Part shown: positions 62,034 to 64,000 of the stretch, in pieces
How the letters are laid out: every line of letters starts with the position of its first letter
Position numbering within the stretch: the first letter of the stretch is position 1
Source of the DNA: Luteibacter sp. UNCMF331Sha3.1
GTDB lineage: Bacteria; Pseudomonadota; Gammaproteobacteria; Xanthomonadales; Rhodanobacteraceae
DNA length: 64,000 nucleotides
Direction: 5' to 3'
Assembly (NCBI RefSeq): GCF_900109915.1
Contig: NZ_FOBU01000001.1
Coordinates: 1,759,004 to 1,823,003, forward strand
Made by a program: the position numbers and the translations under genes
Notes under the pieces: generated by a model
What the model saw: the letters and a program-made list of their open reading frames with translations, nothing else
Database searches by the model: none
What the model was told of the DNA's origin: nothing

Positions 62034-62828
62034 ATGCGCCGAACCCTTCTCGCTCTCGCCGCCTGCACCGCCATGCCTGCCATCGCGGCGATGAATCCGC
62101 TCTGGACGCAACCCGTCGAGCCGCACGCGATCTACGGCAACACGTACTTCGTCGGCACGAAGGGGCTCTCGGCGATCCTCGTCACGTCGCCGCAGGGCCA
62201 CGTGCTGATCGACGCGCCGATGGCGCAGAACGTGGCGATCGTCGAGGCCAACATCCGCAAGCTCGGCTTTCGCGTTGAGGACATCAAGGTGATCCTCAAT
62301 TCGCACGCGCACTTCGATCACGCAGGCGGCATGGCGGCACTGGCGAAGGACAGCGGCGCGACGGTGCGCGCCACCGCCGCGGGCGCGAAGGAACTCCGGC
62401 TCGGCGGCGACGATCCCGACGACCCGCAGCACGGTGAGGCGCCACTCTACGCGACGGTGGACGCGAAAGGCGATATCGCGGACGGGACCGTCGTGCGCGT
62501 GGGAGCGCTGGCGCTCACCGCGCACGTCACGCCCGGGCACACCGTTGGCGGCACGGCGTGGACGTGGCAATCGTGCGACGCCAACAACTGCAGACAGATC
62601 GCCTACGTCGACAGCCTCTTCGCGTTCTCCGCGGATGGCTATCGCTACAGCGACCATCCCGCGTTCGTCGCCGATTACCGCAAGACGTTCGACCGGGTGG
62701 CGGCGTTACCTTGCGACATCCTGGTCACGCCGCACCCGGAGCAGGGCGACGGAAAGACGTGCAAGGAATACGCCGCCGCCGGCCGCGAGCGCCTGGAAGA
62801 AAAACTGAAGCAGGAAGCGGGGAAATAG
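62034..62828 (+). CDS. Subclass B3 metallo-beta-lactamase
   Basis: A 264-residue exported MBL-fold enzyme (signal peptide residues 1-19, ALAACTAMPAIAA). The subclass B3 zinc set is complete: His91, His93, Asp95 and His96 in HAHFDH, His169 in TPGHT and His234 in TPHPEQ. The YVDSLFAFS segment and a Cys pair (Cys181, Cys186) also match chromosomal B3 enzymes of environmental bacteria such as L1- and THIN-B-like ones. It likely hydrolyses beta-lactams, carbapenems included, but activity is inferred from family. It is a single gene convergent with the acyltransferase gene. Confidence 0.9.
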   Translation: MRRTLLALAACTAMPAIAAMNPLWTQPVEPHAIYGNTYFVGTKGLSAILVTSPQGHVLIDAPMAQNVAIVEANIRKLGFRVEDIKVILNSHAHFDHAGGMAALAKDSGATVRATAAGAKELRLGGDDPDDPQHGEAPLYATVDAKGDIADGTVVRVGALALTAHVTPGHTVGGTAWTWQSCDANNCRQIAYVDSLFAFSADGYRYSDHPAFVADYRKTFDRVAALPCDILVTPHPEQGDGKTCKEYAAAGRERLEEKLKQEAGK

Positions 62829-62837
62829 AGAAAAGCG

Positions 62838-63734
62838 TCAGCGCGGCGATGCCAGCATCGCCGCGATCCGCGCGTCCTTCTCCGCCCACAGCTCGTTCAC
62901 CCACTGCTGGAAGCCTTCGCGGAAGGTGGCATCGTTCTCGTAGTCGCCTCGCATCGACGGCAGGATGGGCAGCTGCCGCATGTGGATGCGGATCTCGCGG
63001 ATGCGACCCGCCAGCATGTCCATCATGGTCGCGGGCCCATCGGGATACACGATGGTGATGTCGAGTATCTGCCGGATCGCATCGCCCATCGCGTCGATGA
63101 CGAACGCGACACCGCCGGCCTTCGGCTTCAGCAGGTGCACGTAGGGCGATTTCTGCGCGTCGTGCTTCGCAGGCGTGAACCGCGTGCCCTCGGTGAAGTT
63201 CATCACCGACACGGGCAGGTGGCGGAACTTCTCGCAGGCGCGGCGCGTGGCTTCGCGATCCTTGCCTCGCAATTCGGGGCGCGCCTCGAGCTGCTGCCGC
63301 GAATGCCGCTTCATGAACGGAAAATCGAGTGCCCACCACGCGGGGCCGAGGAGCGGGACCCAGATCAGCTGGCTCTTGAGGAAGAAACGCATGAACGGAA
63401 CGCGCCGGTTGAACACCTTCTGCAGGGCAGGGATGTCGACCCAGCTCTGGTGGTTGCACACCATCAGATAATTCTCACGCGGCGCCAGTCCGCCGTCGCC
63501 TTCCACCACCCAGCGCGTCCGTGTGAATGCGCCGAACAGCCAGCCATTGAAGCCGAGCCAGCTTTCCGCGATCCACACCAGCACCGCGCCGATCGATCGC
63601 CGCATGCCCGCGGCGGGCGCGATCACGCGCACCAGCGAGAGGGTGAGCAGCGGAATGACGTGGAGGAGGGTGCTCGCCAGCAACAGGAGGCAGGCGATGG
63701 GAACGCGCAGGAAAGTGGGGAGCGAAGCGAACAT
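62838..63734 (-). CDS. PlsC-family acyltransferase (YihG-like)
   Basis: A 298-residue membrane acyltransferase. N-terminal helices (about 10-40), then the catalytic NHQSWVD motif at 94-100 (His95, Asp100) and the substrate-binding FTEGTR near 180. It is closest to the YihG/1-acyl-sn-glycerol-3-phosphate acyltransferase-like group, which acylates lysophosphatidic acid or related lipids. Its stop is nine bases from the beta-lactamase stop, tail to tail. No Shine-Dalgarno sequence is evident before the ATG. Confidence 0.9.
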   Translation of the reverse strand: MFASLPTFLRVPIACLLLLASTLLHVIPLLTLSLVRVIAPAAGMRRSIGAVLVWIAESWLGFNGWLFGAFTRTRWVVEGDGGLAPRENYLMVCNHQSWVDIPALQKVFNRRVPFMRFFLKSQLIWVPLLGPAWWALDFPFMKRHSRQQLEARPELRGKDREATRRACEKFRHLPVSVMNFTEGTRFTPAKHDAQKSPYVHLLKPKAGGVAFVIDAMGDAIRQILDITIVYPDGPATMMDMLAGRIREIRIHMRQLPILPSMRGDYENDATFREGFQQWVNELWAEKDARIAAMLASPR

Positions 63735-63791
63735 GCGGTAAGGACTGACCGAAGGAACCCAGAGTCTACAGGCACGCCCCGGGCGTTGGCC

Positions 63792-64000
63792 CTAGGCGCC
63801 CAGGGATGCTCCGACCGTCTCCAGATCCTGTTTCACCACGTCGATGCCCTCCCACGGATCCTTTTTCAGTCGCGCGAGACGCTTCGGCACGCTGTGGATG
63901 TCGAAGGCGTTTCCGGACTTCACCTTGCCCAGTTCCTCCCAGCGGAGGGGCACCGCCACCGGTGCGCCGGGCCGGCCACGCAGCGAATACGACGCCACGG
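63792..64000 (-). CDS. ligD: DNA ligase D, C-terminal end of polymerase domain (partial)
   Basis: The last ~69 residues of an LigD-type non-homologous end-joining protein, open at the right edge. PVAVPLRWEELGKVKSG and AFDIHSVPKRLARLKKDPW are typical of the polymerase (primase-like) domain, which is C-terminal in Pseudomonas-type LigD. Together with Ku, LigD seals double-strand breaks; ku is not in the window. Confidence 0.85.
   Translation of the reverse strand, partial: VASYSLRGRPGAPVAVPLRWEELGKVKSGNAFDIHSVPKRLARLKKDPWEGIDVVKQDLETVGASLGA

Overview
The window is high-GC, gene-dense gammaproteobacterial chromosome, most likely from the order Lysobacterales (Xanthomonadales), family Rhodanobacteraceae (Luteibacter or Dyella type). 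This rests on three things: three TonB-dependent receptors besides BtuB, an N-acetylglucosamine (GlcNAc) utilisation set (nagA, nagB-II, nagQ, nagR, nagP) of the kind known from Xanthomonas, and abundant palindromic REP elements at 3' gene ends. The assignment is inference from gene content. No phage, IS element, CRISPR array, rRNA or tRNA gene was seen.

Layout. 1-11 kb: the end of an EmrA/EmrB efflux pair, a PagL-type lipid A deacylase, a dual GGDEF/EVL cyclic-di-GMP protein, a LigB-type dioxygenase, a DUF2239 gene with an apparently leaderless promoter, and an RND efflux permease with no visible adaptor. 11-17.8 kb: btuB behind a cobalamin riboswitch, an exported lactonase-like metallo-hydrolase, and a large Oar-like TonB receptor. 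17.8-42.8 kb: a carbohydrate island. It holds nagQ-nagBII-nagA on the minus strand, the Entner-Doudoroff genes zwf-pgl-edd-eda on the plus strand, an EamA transporter, nagP-nagR on the minus strand facing glk and a TonB receptor on the plus strand, a GH20 hexosaminidase lipoprotein, and, beyond the helicase gene lhr, a GH3 glycosidase. 42.8-50 kb: small and structured elements (a folded minus-strand RNA ending in a terminator just before a 54-residue membrane protein, and a 62-residue disordered protein), then an mprF-virJ operon divergent from an LTA-synthase-like gene. 50-57.8 kb: nicotinamide phosphoribosyltransferase, pirin, a luciferase-like oxidoreductase with a PIN nuclease behind it, two DUF proteins, a response regulator and a GlxA-type regulator. 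57.8-64 kb: an HD hydrolase, a Fur-box-preceded FecA-like receptor with a PepSY membrane protein, a subclass B3 metallo-beta-lactamase, a PlsC acyltransferase and the end of ligD.

How it fits together. The carbohydrate island reads as one pathway. Chito-oligosaccharides would be trimmed by GH20 (and perhaps GH3), cross the outer membrane through the 911-residue receptor and the inner membrane through NagP, be phosphorylated by the glucokinase-family enzyme, deacetylated by NagA and deaminated by NagB-II to fructose 6-phosphate, then feed into the Entner-Doudoroff enzymes encoded between the two nag operons. Direct repeats of TGGTAY-like motifs at helical spacing lie over both the nagQ and zwf promoters, and LacI-type palindromes lie at zwf and in the nagP/glk intergenic region. 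This suggests shared control of amino-sugar entry and central carbon flow.

The least explained parts are the structured minus-strand RNA at 43.9-44.1 kb, the phased operator array at zwf/nagQ, the leaderless palindromic promoter of the DUF2239 gene, and the REP family at gene 3' ends.
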